Source: Gallibacter intestinalis
GTDB taxonomy: Bacteria; Bacillota; Clostridia; Peptostreptococcales; Anaerovoracaceae
Length of the DNA: 64,000 bases
NCBI RefSeq assembly: GCF_014982745.1
Contig: NZ_JADCKA010000008.1
Span: forward strand, 1 to 64,000
Direction of reading: 5' to 3'
In this document: positions 42,300 through 51,674 of the stretch, one piece after another
Layout of the letters: each line of letters begins with the position of its first letter
Position numbering within the stretch: position 1 is the first letter of the stretch
Position numbers and translations under genes: made by a program
The notes under the pieces: model-generated
The model's input: only the letters and a program-made list of their open reading frames with translations
Told to the model about the DNA's origin: nothing
Databases searched by the model: none

Positions 42300-42569
42300 A
42301 TGAAAACTCAAAAGACACCTATGAGAAAGTGCATAGGCTGCAATACCTCAAAGCCTAAAAAAGAGCTTATAAGAATTGCCTGTTACGAAGGTGAAGTTAC
42401 GGTGGATATCACCGGTAAGGCAAAGGGCCGTGGCGTATACATCTGCAAGGATGCAGAATGCCTAAACAAGGCCATTAAAAGAAAAGCCTTTAAGAGATCC
42501 TTTGGACAGGATATAACAGAGGAACAGCAGCAGACGCTTTTAGAGGAAATAAAAAAGCATGAAGAATAG
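42300..42569 (+). CDS. ylxR: YlxR-family RNA-binding protein
   Basis: 89 residues from ATG 42300, two bases after the nusA stop. TPMRKCIGCNTSKPKKELIRI and GRGVYICKDAECLNKAIK give the YlxR fold with its cysteine pairs. Homologs bind RNA (RnpM binds RNase P RNA in B. subtilis). Constant neighbour of nusA. It overlaps the next gene by 11 bases. Confidence 0.95.
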   Translation: MKTQKTPMRKCIGCNTSKPKKELIRIACYEGEVTVDITGKAKGRGVYICKDAECLNKAIKRKAFKRSFGQDITEEQQQTLLEEIKKHEE

Positions 42570-42909
42570 TAAAGTAAAAACCTATATGGGATTTGCAAAG
42601 CGTTCCGGAAATTTAATAACCGGAGCAGATACATGCATCATGAATATGAAAAAGAAAAAGGTAAAGCTGCTTATCGTTGCTGAAGATATTTCTGAAAACA
42701 GCAAGGATAAGATATTATCCGCAGCAAAGGCCAGTGGTACACCCTACAGGATGTACGGAACAGGCGAAGAGCTTTCCCATGCCATAGGCAGCGGGGGAAA
42801 GATGATATTCGGAATAATGGAAAAGGGCTTTGCCGAAAGCATAACTAAAGAGATAGATCAGGAAAGTCAGGACGAAAGGAGGGGTTCTTATGACAGTGAA
42901 GATAGGTGA
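42559..42909 (+). CDS. rplGA: L7Ae/L30e-family ribosomal protein homolog (YlxQ)
   Basis: 116 residues. [19 protein letters not shown], then [18 protein letters not shown] and [15 protein letters not shown] follow the YlxQ/L7Ae K-turn-binding fold. It lies between ylxR and infB as in other Firmicutes. It is expected to bind kink-turn RNA. The last 20 bases overlap infB. Confidence 0.92.
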   Translation: MKNSKVKTYMGFAKRSGNLITGADTCIMNMKKKKVKLLIVAEDISENSKDKILSAAKASGTPYRMYGTGEELSHAIGSGGKMIFGIMEKGFAESITKEIDQESQDERRGSYDSEDR

Positions 42910-45589
42910 TCTGGCAGCGAAGCTGGGACTTACCAACAAGGAAGTGGTAAGTCAGGCGGTTTCCATGGGAATAGCCGCAAAAACAGCAAGCAGTTCCATT
43001 TCCGATGAGGACGCGCTGGCAGTTGAAAATGCGCTGAAAAATAAGAATACAGAGGAAACAGAGACTAAGGTGGTAAGAGCGGAAAGCAAAAAATCGGTAT
43101 CAGCCGATGACGGTGAACCTAAGGTTCAAGTTAAGGCAGCAAAGGTAGTTAAAGCCGCTACACCGAAAAAATCCCAGCCTAAGACAGATAAAAAATCGGA
43201 GAGTGCCCCTGTAAGGAAAGCTCCTATAGGAAGACCTATAACAAAGGCGGAGGCAGAGAGCAGAAGAAGACCTGCAGGAACTCCTATAACTAAAAAGGAA
43301 AAGGCCGAAAAAGAAGCTCAGGCAGCAAGAGAAAAGGAAGAAATCCTGGCTCAGAAAAAGGCTGAAGAGCAGGCAGCTAAAGCAGCAGAAGGCGCTGAAA
43401 AATCCGAAGTAAAGGAAAAGGCAGCTGAAAAGACTGAATTCAGAGGACCTAAGGTTATAAAGAGAGCAGAGGACATCAAAAAAGAAGAAGAAATGAAGGC
43501 TGCGCAGAAAAAGGCTGAGGCTGAGAAAAAGGTAAAGAAAGAAAAAGAAAAAGAAAAGAAGGCGGCTGCTGCGGCTCATTCGCCAGCACCTGCTGCACCT
43601 GCGGCTCCTGAAAAGGGCGATTCCAGAAAGTCCAGAAAAAAGGATAAGGACAGAGAAAAGGAACGCAACAGAGAAAAAGAGGATAAGAACAGCCGTAGAA
43701 AGGATAAGAAGAAAAAGAATTCAAACGGCATGAGCCAGTATGGTGAAGGTGCTTTGGAAAAGAAAACAAGAAAGAAATCCCAGAAAAAAGCAAAACCTGA
43801 GCCTGAACAGGATGTGGAAATGGAAGCAGTACCTGCAGGAACTAAGGTTATAAACATTCCTATTACCGTTGCAGGTTATTGCGAACAGGTTGGGGTATCC
43901 GTTTCACAGGTTATCATGACTCTGATGAAGCTGGGTATCGTAACAAACATCAATGCAAACCTAGATGAAGATACAGCTCTGATATTAAGTGAAGAACTGG
44001 GCATCAGCGTTGTAATCGGAGCTGTTGAGGAAGAAGATATCGATGAAGGCATCGAAGATTTCGAAGATAAGGAAGAGGATCTGGTTCATAGACCGCCTAT
44101 TATCACAGTAATGGGTCACGTTGACCACGGTAAGACTTCCTTGCTTGATGCTATCAGAGCTACAAATGTAACAGCTTCCGAATCCGGCGGAATCACTCAG
44201 CACATAGGTGCTTCCGAAGTAAAGCTCAACGGACAGAAGATAGTATTTTTGGATACTCCAGGTCACGAAGCATTTACTGCAATGAGAGCAAGAGGTGCTG
44301 ACATCACAGACATCGCTGTACTGGTAGTTGCAGCCGATGACTCCGTAAAACCTCAGACAGTGGAATCCATCAGCCATGCTAAGGCAGCAGGGGTACCTAT
44401 TATAGTTGCCATCAACAAGATGGATAAGCCTGGTGCAAACCCTGATCTGGTTAAGACTGACCTGGCTGAACACGGCGTGCTAGTCGAAGACTGGGGCGGA
44501 GATGTTATCAGCGTACCTGTTTCCGCAAAGACTGGTGAAGGTATCGAAAACCTTTTGGAAATGATATTGCTGCAGGCAGAAGTACTTGAACTTAAGGCAA
44601 ATCCTAAGAGACTGGGTCTTGGTACTGTTATCGAAGCAAGACTTGATAAGGCAAAGGGACCAGTGGCAACTCTGCTGGTTACAAATGGTACAGTTAAATC
44701 AGGACAGAGTATCGTAGCTGGAAACACTTCCGGTAGAATCAGACTTATGACTGACTACAAGGGCACTACAATTAAGAAGGCAGGCCCTGCCACAGCTGTG
44801 GAAATTCTCGGTCTTGACGATGTACCTTCAGCCGGTGACGATTTCCATGTGGTTAAGGATGATAAGCTGGCAAGAGAAATCGCCGATAAGAGAAAGCAGA
44901 AGCAGAGAGAAGAAATCCTTGCAAGAAATGCAAGCTCAACTCTTGAAGATCTGTTTAGCCAGATTAAGGAAGGCGAAGTTAAGGACCTCAACCTTATCGT
45001 CAAAGGTGATGTTATGGGTTCTGTAGGTGCCGTTGTTTCATCCCTTGAAAAGCTTTCAAATGATGAAGTCAGAATTAAAATCGTTCACTCAGGCGTTGGT
45101 GCCATAAATGAATCTGACGTTACTTTGGCAAGCACTGCAGGTGCAGTTATCATCGGATTTAATGTAAGACCTACAGGAAATGTACAGTCCATAGCAGACA
45201 GAGAAAATGTACAGATCAGAACATACAGGGTAATCTACAACATCATCGATGATGTGGAAAATGCCATGAAGGGTATGCTTGATCCGGAATTCAAGGAAGT
45301 TGTTATCGGTCAGGCAGAAATCAGAGAAACCTTCAGAGTGCCTAATGTGGGTACCGTAGGCGGAGCCTATGTAACTGACGGTAACATCGCAAGAAATGCG
45401 GAAGTTCGTATCGTTAGAGACGGTATAGTAATACACGAAGGAAAGATATCTTCCTTAAGAAGATTCAAGGACGATGTCAGAGAGGTTCAGCAGGGATACG
45501 AATGCGGTATCGGTGTTGAAAACTACAACGACATCAAGGAAGGCGATGTAATCGAATGCTTCAAGATGGAAGAAGTCGAAAGGAATTAA
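42890..45589 (+). CDS. infB: Translation initiation factor IF-2
   Basis: 899 residues. The N-terminal IF2-N fold ([20 protein letters not shown]) is followed by a long Lys/Glu/Ala-rich linker (~60-300) and a second IF2-N ([20 protein letters not shown]). The GTPase domain starts near residue 400 with GHVDHGKTS (G1), DTPGHEAF (G3) and NKMD (G4); C-terminal domains II-IV follow ([21 protein letters not shown]). IF-2 positions initiator tRNA on the 30S subunit. AAAGGAGG upstream is inside rplGA. Confidence 0.98.
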   Translation: MTVKIGDLAAKLGLTNKEVVSQAVSMGIAAKTASSSISDEDALAVENALKNKNTEETETKVVRAESKKSVSADDGEPKVQVKAAKVVKAATPKKSQPKTDKKSESAPVRKAPIGRPITKAEAESRRRPAGTPITKKEKAEKEAQAAREKEEILAQKKAEEQAAKAAEGAEKSEVKEKAAEKTEFRGPKVIKRAEDIKKEEEMKAAQKKAEAEKKVKKEKEKEKKAAAAAHSPAPAAPAAPEKGDSRKSRKKDKDREKERNREKEDKNSRRKDKKKKNSNGMSQYGEGALEKKTRKKSQKKAKPEPEQDVEMEAVPAGTKVINIPITVAGYCEQVGVSVSQVIMTLMKLGIVTNINANLDEDTALILSEELGISVVIGAVEEEDIDEGIEDFEDKEEDLVHRPPIITVMGHVDHGKTSLLDAIRATNVTASESGGITQHIGASEVKLNGQKIVFLDTPGHEAFTAMRARGADITDIAVLVVAADDSVKPQTVESISHAKAAGVPIIVAINKMDKPGANPDLVKTDLAEHGVLVEDWGGDVISVPVSAKTGEGIENLLEMILLQAEVLELKANPKRLGLGTVIEARLDKAKGPVATLLVTNGTVKSGQSIVAGNTSGRIRLMTDYKGTTIKKAGPATAVEILGLDDVPSAGDDFHVVKDDKLAREIADKRKQKQREEILARNASSTLEDLFSQIKEGEVKDLNLIVKGDVMGSVGAVVSSLEKLSNDEVRIKIVHSGVGAINESDVTLASTAGAVIIGFNVRPTGNVQSIADRENVQIRTYRVIYNIIDDVENAMKGMLDPEFKEVVIGQAEIRETFRVPNVGTVGGAYVTDGNIARNAEVRIVRDGIVIHEGKISSLRRFKDDVREVQQGYECGIGVENYNDIKEGDVIECFKMEEVERN

Positions 45590-45593
45590 GATT

Positions 45594-45974
45594 ATGGGAA
45601 AAGGCTACAGACCGGGAAGACTCGGCGAGGAAATAAAAAAGATTACCAGCGATCTGCTGTTAAAGGAACTTAAGGATCCGAGACTGGAAGGCAGCCTTGT
45701 GAGCGTTACTGCCGTTGATGTTACAGGAGATGGCAGCATCGCTACGGTTTATCTGTCGGCCCTGAAAATGGGACAGCAGGACAATTCAAAAGAATATAAG
45801 GATGAGATTTTGGAAGCCATGAGAAGCTGTAAAGGTGTAATAAGACGAGAAATCGGAAAAAACATCAAGCTTAGACATGTGCCTGACCTTATATTCAAGA
45901 TGGACACTTCCCTAGAATACGGAAGACATATAGACGAACTTATAGACAGCGTGGTGAAAAAAGATGAGAAATGA
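45594..45974 (+). CDS. rbfA: Ribosome-binding factor A
   Basis: 126 residues. RPGRLGEEIKKITSDLLLKE, LKDPRLEGSLVSVTAVDV and IKLRHVPDLIFKMDTSLEYG are RbfA signatures; the fold is a KH-like domain. It helps 16S rRNA 5'-end maturation in the 30S subunit. Four bases after infB and overlapping nrnA by 11 bases. Confidence 0.96.
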   Translation: MGKGYRPGRLGEEIKKITSDLLLKELKDPRLEGSLVSVTAVDVTGDGSIATVYLSALKMGQQDNSKEYKDEILEAMRSCKGVIRREIGKNIKLRHVPDLIFKMDTSLEYGRHIDELIDSVVKKDEK

Positions 45975-46944
45975 TTCCTTTGAAAATATTGCGAAAGTAC
46001 TTAAAAAAGGAAAATCCTGTTTGATTTTCACCCATATAGTGATGGACGGGGACGCCATAGGATCAGCGGCGGCCCTGTGCCTTGCTATGCGCAAGGAAGG
46101 CATTGACGCTTATGTGGTAACTGAAGATGAGCTGGCAAAAAATCTAAGCTTTCTTGGAAAAGATCTGTGCATTGATGTTGCTGAAGCGGAAAAAATGTTT
46201 TCCGATGGCCACGATATTTCCGTATGTGTGGATTGCAGTGAGGAAAGCCGTTTTCCTAAGAGAGCGGCTTTATTTAACAATGGCGCAGTGAAGGTTTGTA
46301 TAGATCATCATAAGACCGCTGATACCATTTGTGATTACAATTATGTGGATCCTGAGGCGGGTGCAACTGCTCAGCTTATATATAAGCTGATTAAGGCTAT
46401 GGGTACGGAAATTGATAAGGACATGGCTGTGAGAATATATGCAGGTATCGCCACGGATACAGGTAATTTTCAGTACTCAAACACAACAAAGGAGACTCAT
46501 CAGATTGTAAGTGAGCTTTACGACATATGTGACAGCTTTCATGAAGTTAGCGTGGAAATCTACGAAAACGAACCCTTTGCAAAGCTAAAGCTACAGAGTG
46601 AAATCTTTGACGGAGCAGAGCTTTTTGCAGGGGGAAAGGCTGTTATTGCAAGCGTTACTCAGGATATGCTTAAACGCTGCGGTGCCGTTATGGATGACAG
46701 CGAAGGAACGGTGTCAAGGCTAAGAGCCCTTGAAAATGTTGAGGTTGCTGCACTGCTTAGAGAAAATGAAGACGGTAGCATAAAGGCTTCTTTAAGAGCC
46801 AAGACATATGCGGATGTTTCGGAACTGTGCGCTTCCCACGGCGGCGGAGGTCATGCTAAGGCGGCAGGCTTTACAGAATACGGAAATCCCGAAAAGATAA
46901 GAGAAACCCTAAAAAAAGAAATAGAGGAAAAGATAATTGGATAA
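45964..46944 (+). CDS. nrnA: DHH-family phosphoesterase (NrnA-type nanoRNase/pAp phosphatase)
   Basis: 326 residues. IVMDGDAIGSAAAL, VCVDCSEESR and VCIDHHKTAD carry the metal-binding aspartates and the DHH motif; the DHHA1 domain has SHGGGGHAKAAGF. NrnA degrades 2-5-nt RNAs and removes the 3' phosphate of pAp. Its place between rbfA and truB is typical of Firmicutes. Confidence 0.93.
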   Translation: MRNDSFENIAKVLKKGKSCLIFTHIVMDGDAIGSAAALCLAMRKEGIDAYVVTEDELAKNLSFLGKDLCIDVAEAEKMFSDGHDISVCVDCSEESRFPKRAALFNNGAVKVCIDHHKTADTICDYNYVDPEAGATAQLIYKLIKAMGTEIDKDMAVRIYAGIATDTGNFQYSNTTKETHQIVSELYDICDSFHEVSVEIYENEPFAKLKLQSEIFDGAELFAGGKAVIASVTQDMLKRCGAVMDDSEGTVSRLRALENVEVAALLRENEDGSIKASLRAKTYADVSELCASHGGGGHAKAAGFTEYGNPEKIRETLKKEIEEKIIG

Positions 46945-47860
46945 TATCAACGGAGTTGTCGTTGTTAACAAGCCGCAGAATTGGACAAGCCATGACTGCG
47001 TTGCTGTTGTCAGAAGAGTCATTGGAGTAAAGAGGGTAGGACATACGGGAACCCTTGACCCTATGGCCACAGGTGTTCTGCCTGTCTGCGTCGGTATTGC
47101 CGCCAGAATAAACGAATACCTGGACTACGATACAAAAACATATGATTGTGTGATGAAGCTAGGAATCATCACGGATACTTTGGATATCTGGGGAGAGGTT
47201 TTAGAAGAAAGACCGGTACCTGATATGGATGAGGCTGTAATAGCAGAAACCATAATGGGCTTCACCGGTGAAATCTCTCAGATACCGCCTAAATACTCGG
47301 CTTTAAAGGTGGCAGGCAAAAAGCTTTACGAATATGCCAGAGCTGGGCAGGAAGTCGAGATAAAGCCGAGAAAAATTAACATAAAACATATTTCGGTAAA
47401 TAATATCGATTTGGAAAATAAAGAAATCAGCTTCACCGTGGAGTGCTCAAAGGGAACATATATAAGAAGCCTGTGTGCCGATATAGGCGAAAAACTAGGC
47501 TGCGGAGCCTGCATGAGCGGCCTTGTCAGAACAAAGACGGGAGTCTTTACTTTAGATGATACGGTGGATATAGAGGCAGTTAAGAAAATGAGCCGTGAGG
47601 AACTGGTATCGAAGCTATTTCCTACGGACTATCCCCTTGTCCAATTCGGAAGAGTCGAGCTTTCCGCAAATAGGGCAAAGGATTTTGTAAACGGAAAGAA
47701 AATTCCCAAAAGGGATTTAACTATTGTGAGGGAGTCTTCCCGGGACGATTTTTATAATGTATATTTTAACGACACTTTTTTAGGAGTGGCAAAGCTTGTA
47801 AAAGGAGTGCTTTCTGCCCATAAGGTGTTTGATGTGAGGATGCAAAATGTTAGTATTTAA
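46937..47860 (+). CDS. truB: tRNA pseudouridine(55) synthase
   Basis: 307 residues from TTG 46937, which overlaps the nrnA stop; there is no upstream ATG, and NGVVVVNKPQNWTSHDCVAV starts as TruB does. The catalytic GHTGTLDPMATGVLPVCVG supplies the aspartate; IPPKYSALKVAGKKLYEYAR and VECSKGTYIRSLCADIG complete the active site. It makes pseudouridine 55 in the T-loop of tRNAs. Confidence 0.96.
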   Translation: MDNINGVVVVNKPQNWTSHDCVAVVRRVIGVKRVGHTGTLDPMATGVLPVCVGIAARINEYLDYDTKTYDCVMKLGIITDTLDIWGEVLEERPVPDMDEAVIAETIMGFTGEISQIPPKYSALKVAGKKLYEYARAGQEVEIKPRKINIKHISVNNIDLENKEISFTVECSKGTYIRSLCADIGEKLGCGACMSGLVRTKTGVFTLDDTVDIEAVKKMSREELVSKLFPTDYPLVQFGRVELSANRAKDFVNGKKIPKRDLTIVRESSRDDFYNVYFNDTFLGVAKLVKGVLSAHKVFDVRMQNVSI

Positions 47861-48779
47861 TTCACTGGAAGAAATTAAAGATATAAAACCGACAGTGGTA
47901 GCTTTAGGTAATTTCGACGGAATTCATCTCGGACATCAGGCTATCATAAAAAAAGCGGTAAACGACGCTACAGGAGAAGGATATAAAAGTGCGGTTTTCA
48001 CCTTTGAAAACCATCCGAGAAATCTTTTAAAGAACACAGCGCCGGTAAAAAACATTCTCTATCCGGAAGATAAAATGAGGATTATAGAGTCTCTGGGAAT
48101 AGATTATATGTTCAATATCCCCTTCACAGAGGATATAATGAAGATGGAGGCCGAGGATTTTATAGATGAGATTCTTTTAGGCAAGCTGAACATGAAGGAG
48201 GTTCTTTGCGGCTTTAACTATCATTTCGGATATAAAGCAAGAGGAAATGTAAATCTGCTTTTAGAAGAAAGTATGAAAAAGGACTTCGGAGTTCATGTGG
48301 CTGAACCATTTAAGGTGGACGGTCAGGTTGTAAGCTCATCTCTCATAAGAGAAAAGATTTCGGAAGGAGATATGGTTGCCTGCAGCAAATATCTTGGCAG
48401 AAACTATGCCATAGCTGGAGAAGTCGTTGTGGGTAACAGATTGGGACGAAAGATAGGCTTTCCAACATCAAATCTCAATATCGATGAAGGGATGGTTTCA
48501 CCACCTAACGGTGTGTATATTACAAAGTGCACCTACAATGGAGTTGCCTATCCGAGCATAACTAATGTGGGACATAAACCGACAATCGGCGTTTATGCTA
48601 AAAATGTGGAAACCCATATTTTTAATTTTGATAAAGAGCTTTACGGTAAGATGATAAAGGTCGAATTCCTCGAAAAACTCAGAGACGAAAAGAAATTTGA
48701 TTCCGTGGAGGAATTAAGCAAGGAAATTACCGCTAACTGCATTACCGCAAAGGCTTATCACAGACAGCACAGCGTATAA
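47847..48779 (+). CDS. ribF: Bifunctional riboflavin kinase/FAD synthetase
   Basis: 310 residues. The FAD synthetase half shows LGNFDGIHLGHQAII and FTFENHP; the kinase half (about 180-305) shows NRLGRKIGFPTSNL and the GHKPTIGVYAKNVETHIFNFD stretch. It phosphorylates riboflavin to FMN and adenylates that to FAD. It starts inside the end of truB (14 bases) and closes the core operon. Confidence 0.96.
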   Translation: MLVFNSLEEIKDIKPTVVALGNFDGIHLGHQAIIKKAVNDATGEGYKSAVFTFENHPRNLLKNTAPVKNILYPEDKMRIIESLGIDYMFNIPFTEDIMKMEAEDFIDEILLGKLNMKEVLCGFNYHFGYKARGNVNLLLEESMKKDFGVHVAEPFKVDGQVVSSSLIREKISEGDMVACSKYLGRNYAIAGEVVVGNRLGRKIGFPTSNLNIDEGMVSPPNGVYITKCTYNGVAYPSITNVGHKPTIGVYAKNVETHIFNFDKELYGKMIKVEFLEKLRDEKKFDSVEELSKEITANCITAKAYHRQHSV

Positions 48780-48814
48780 AATGGGCCAATGGCACAAAGA
48801 TACGGAGGTTTATT

Positions 48815-49654
48815 ATGTTAAAGAGAGTTTTAGCCGTTTATTTTAGCGGCACTGGTACAACTGAAAAAACCGTAAAGACAATCGCCAAGAAGGCGGCTGA
48901 TGAACTGCGGCTTGAATACGGGGAGTGGGATTTCACTCCTCTTTTTGCAAGGGAAAAGCCACTGAGCTTTACAGATGAGGATTTAGTTATATTTGGTATG
49001 CCTGTTATAGCAGGCAGAGTACCTAACCTGATGCTTAAATATCTGGCACAGATGAATGGTGGTGGAGCATTGGCAGTTCCCGTTGTACTTTTTGGAAATA
49101 GGAATTTTGATGATGCCCTTGTGGAACTGAGGGATATTTTAACAGATGCCGGAGCAAAGCCTGTGGCTGCAGGAGCTTTTGTAGGAGAACATAGCTTTTC
49201 CACAACTCTCGGTGCCGGCAGACCAGATAGTGAAGATCTGGCTTTGGCTGAAAGCCTTGCCGATGCTGTGGCTAAAAAAGTACAGGATGCAGGATTTGAT
49301 GCAGGTGCAGACTGCTTTGATAAATCTGTGGAGGTGCCTGGAACACCTAAGCCTTACAGCGGATATTACCAGCCTCAGGACAGACACGGCGCACCTATAG
49401 ATATAAGAAAGGTAAAACCTAAGACTGATATGTCAAAGTGCGATAATTGCGGACTTTGTGTAAAGTTGTGTCCCCTTGGCTCCATAAATCTTAATGATGT
49501 TTCTGAAATTACTGGCATATGCATGAAATGCTGTGCCTGCGTAAAGAAATGCCCTAAGGATGCAAAATACTTTGACGATGCCGGCTACATTTACCATAAG
49601 GAAGAGCTAGAGGATGTGTATCAGAGAAGGGCGGAATCCAAAATATTTCTGTAA
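48815..49654 (+). CDS. EFR1-family flavodoxin-ferredoxin
   Basis: 279 residues. A flavodoxin-like N-terminal domain (AVYFSGTGTTEKTVKTIAKK; VIFGMPVIAGRVPN; VLFGNRNFDDALVELRDIL) is joined to a C-terminal pair of 4Fe-4S clusters (CDNCGLCVKLCP and CMKCCACVKKCP). These EFR1 proteins are frequent in Clostridia, presumably as electron carriers; substrates are unknown. GGAGG precedes the ATG. It is a separate unit between the ribF operon and the vanRS-like pair. Confidence 0.88.
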   Translation: MLKRVLAVYFSGTGTTEKTVKTIAKKAADELRLEYGEWDFTPLFAREKPLSFTDEDLVIFGMPVIAGRVPNLMLKYLAQMNGGGALAVPVVLFGNRNFDDALVELRDILTDAGAKPVAAGAFVGEHSFSTTLGAGRPDSEDLALAESLADAVAKKVQDAGFDAGADCFDKSVEVPGTPKPYSGYYQPQDRHGAPIDIRKVKPKTDMSKCDNCGLCVKLCPLGSINLNDVSEITGICMKCCACVKKCPKDAKYFDDAGYIYHKEELEDVYQRRAESKIFL

Positions 49655-49663
49655 GGCAAATAT

Positions 49664-49700
49664 CTTAATGTTTTCTTAAGAAATTATAAATTAGACGATG
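49664..49700 (+). promoter_or_regulatory. Direct-repeat box upstream of the VanR-like gene
   Basis: CTTAAT (49664) and CTTAAG (49675) are repeated with an 11-base period, one DNA turn, as in OmpR/PhoB-class operators, followed by TATAAA at about 49687. The same TTTCTTAAGAAAT string occurs at the left end of the integrated element. Autoregulation of the two-component operon is inferred. Confidence 0.45.
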
Positions 49701-49713
49701 ATATCATAGGACT

Positions 49714-50394
49714 ATGAACGAGAAAATATTAGTAGTGGATGATGAAAAGGAAATCGCAGACCTCGTTGAGTACTATCTGACCAACGAGGGCTTTGAAGTA
49801 AAAAAATTTTATGATGCAAATGCAGCATGGGAATTTCTTAAGAATAACAAGGTGGATATGGCTATTCTCGATGTAATGATGCCTGGCATAGATGGCATGG
49901 AGCTACTTCGTAGGATAAGAATCAAAGACAACTTTCCGGTAATTATGCTTACGGCCAAGATAAGTGAAATGGATAAAATAGAAGGCCTTTCCACCGGAGC
50001 CGATGATTATATTACAAAGCCCTTTTATCCCCTTGAAATGGTAGCAAGAGTTAAGGCACAGCTCAGAAGGTATAAGCGGTACAACGAAGGCCATGGTGAA
50101 GAAGATATTATCACCTGCGGCAGTGTATCGGTGGATAGGAAAAAAAGGAAATGCTTGGTAAACGGTAAGGCTTTGACACTTACACCAACGGAATACGAAA
50201 TAATAAAAATACTGGTAGAGGCAGACGGCAATCCTGTAGGCTCTGAGGAAATGTGCAGGATGATTTGGGATGAAGAATACTACGATAAGAATACAAATAC
50301 CATAACGGTGCATGTGCGTCACATCAGAGAAAAGATGGGCTCATCAAAATATATAAAAACCGTATGGGGAATGGGATATAAAATTGAAAAATAG
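49714..50394 (+). CDS. Response regulator, OmpR family, VanR-like
   Basis: 226 residues. The receiver (about 1-118) has the acidic pocket VVDDEKEI, phospho-acceptor ILDVMMPGIDG, and K in TKPFYPLEM. The winged-helix output domain (about 130-226) shows LTPTEYEIIKILVEADGNPV and HVRHIREKMG. With its kinase it resembles the VanRS group, but no vanH, vanA or vanX genes are nearby. Overlaps the kinase gene by 11 bases. Confidence 0.92.
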   Translation: MNEKILVVDDEKEIADLVEYYLTNEGFEVKKFYDANAAWEFLKNNKVDMAILDVMMPGIDGMELLRRIRIKDNFPVIMLTAKISEMDKIEGLSTGADDYITKPFYPLEMVARVKAQLRRYKRYNEGHGEEDIITCGSVSVDRKKRKCLVNGKALTLTPTEYEIIKILVEADGNPVGSEEMCRMIWDEEYYDKNTNTITVHVRHIREKMGSSKYIKTVWGMGYKIEK

Positions 50395-51472
50395 AGAAAT
50401 CAAATCTAAATATCTTATAATAGCCTGCATAGCTGCGGCGGTGGTGGTATTTGCCTTTGCCTTTATAATGGACAATGTATTTAACGGACTTTTTTTTGAA
50501 TGGTTTGCTAGCCGATTTATGGACACTTCATATCCATTAGGGGTGGATACCAATGCCCTAAAGGTGCTTATAATATGCTGCGTAGTTATTATAGTTTTAA
50601 TAGGCGTGTTGACAGCGTATTTTGTAAGCAGATGGATGGACAGAAAAAATAAAGCTGAACTGGCTGAGGTTTTCAGCGAATATATGAAAAGCGGCACCGA
50701 TGAAAATATACAGCTTCCAGAAAACTATGAAAGGCTTGCAGAGGAAATAATAGCCTTTAAAAGTGAAATGGATAGGAAAACATGGCTTGTTAAGGAAGAA
50801 ACTTCAAGGAAAAACGATCTAATCACATACCTTGCCCATGATTTAAAAACTCCAATGACATCCATCATTGGGTATCTTTCGATTTTATCTGAAGCTACTG
50901 ATATGCCAGAAGATCAAAGGAAAAAATATATTGATATCGCTTTAAAAAAATCATATAGACTGGACGACCTTATAAATGAATTCTTTGATATAACAAGATA
51001 CAATCTCAGCAGCATTGAACTTGATAAGAGGGATACGGATATTTCATATATGATAGTGCAGATTGCCGATGAGTTTTATCCTATGCTTAAAAATGGACAA
51101 CGCATTGGAATCGAAGAAGCTGAAAAAATAAAGGCTGTAGTCGATCCGGATAAAATAGCCAGAGTGTTTAACAATATAATAAAAAATGCCGTTCTGTACG
51201 GATATGAAGACAGCATTATTAAAATCGATATGGCATATGAAGATGAAAATATAAAGGTGGAAATTTCCAATCATGGAGATACGATACCAGAAGAAAAACT
51301 GAGGCGCATATTTGAAAAATTCTATAGACTGGATGAATCAAGAAGCAGCACTGCAGGAGCTGGACTTGGACTTGCCATAGCAAAGGAAATAGTAACTGCC
51401 CATGGGGGACAGATAAGTGCCGAAAGTAGCGATGGAATAACAAAGTTTACAGTAATATTGCCAAAAGCTTAA
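50384..51472 (+). CDS. Sensor histidine kinase, VanS-like
   Basis: 362 residues from TTG 50384 inside the end of the regulator gene. Two membrane helices (about 10-28 and 62-83) bracket a short loop. The dimerisation box LAHDLKTPMTSIIGYL carries the phospho-histidine; NNIIKNAVLYG is the N box, and AGAGLGLAIAKEIV the G2 box. It is a complete kinase. Its TTGCCAAAAGCTTAA end forms the first part of the 33-base attL, so the insertion left the protein intact but displaced its terminator. Confidence 0.9.
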   Translation: MKNREIKSKYLIIACIAAAVVVFAFAFIMDNVFNGLFFEWFASRFMDTSYPLGVDTNALKVLIICCVVIIVLIGVLTAYFVSRWMDRKNKAELAEVFSEYMKSGTDENIQLPENYERLAEEIIAFKSEMDRKTWLVKEETSRKNDLITYLAHDLKTPMTSIIGYLSILSEATDMPEDQRKKYIDIALKKSYRLDDLINEFFDITRYNLSSIELDKRDTDISYMIVQIADEFYPMLKNGQRIGIEEAEKIKAVVDPDKIARVFNNIIKNAVLYGYEDSIIKIDMAYEDENIKVEISNHGDTIPEEKLRRIFEKFYRLDESRSSTAGAGLGLAIAKEIVTAHGGQISAESSDGITKFTVILPKA

Positions 51473-51492
51473 GAAAGTTTAATACTTTCTTA
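51460..51492 (+). repeat. attL of the integrated element (33-bp direct repeat)
   Basis: Identical to 58017-58049. It begins GCCAAAAGCTTAAG within the last codons of the vanS-like gene and ends CTTTCTTA. It includes the stop codon and most of an AAGAAAGT/ACTTTCTT hairpin. Here the flank after the repeat is AGAAATAG, which lacks the T tract found at the right end. Confidence 0.9.
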
Positions 51493-51574
51493 AGAAATAG
51501 GTAGTAGTACTAAACTTATAAGTTGTTGAAATTTCAATATTTATTACAAAATAATGTGATAGTAAAATACCTTT

Positions 51575-51594
51575 ACTACACCACAACTACACCA
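51575..51594 (+). repeat. Left arm-type sites, 2 x ACTACACCA
   Basis: Two copies of ACTACACCA start 11 bases apart (51575 and 51586). The same word occurs twice at the right end, so these are probable integrase arm-binding sites. Confidence 0.65.
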
Positions 51595-51641
51595 GATTTG
51601 AAAGAGCCTATATTTGTAGTATAGATAAAATGTCAATATGT

Positions 51642-51674
51642 AAAAAGTAGAGTTTAATCTAAACTCTACTTTTT
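51642..51674. terminator. Bidirectional terminator at the end of the surface-protein gene
   Basis: Perfect 15-bp stem AAAAAGTAGAGTTTA / TAAACTCTACTTTTT with a 3-base loop. The TAG stop of the reverse-strand gene is within the stem. The A and T ends let it work in both directions, also shielding against read-through from the vanS-like gene. Confidence 0.9.

Noticed and set aside
43100-43579. A reverse-strand open frame inside infB
   Set aside because: It mirrors the Lys/Ala/Glu-rich linker of IF-2, giving a phenylalanine/serine/leucine-rich shadow.
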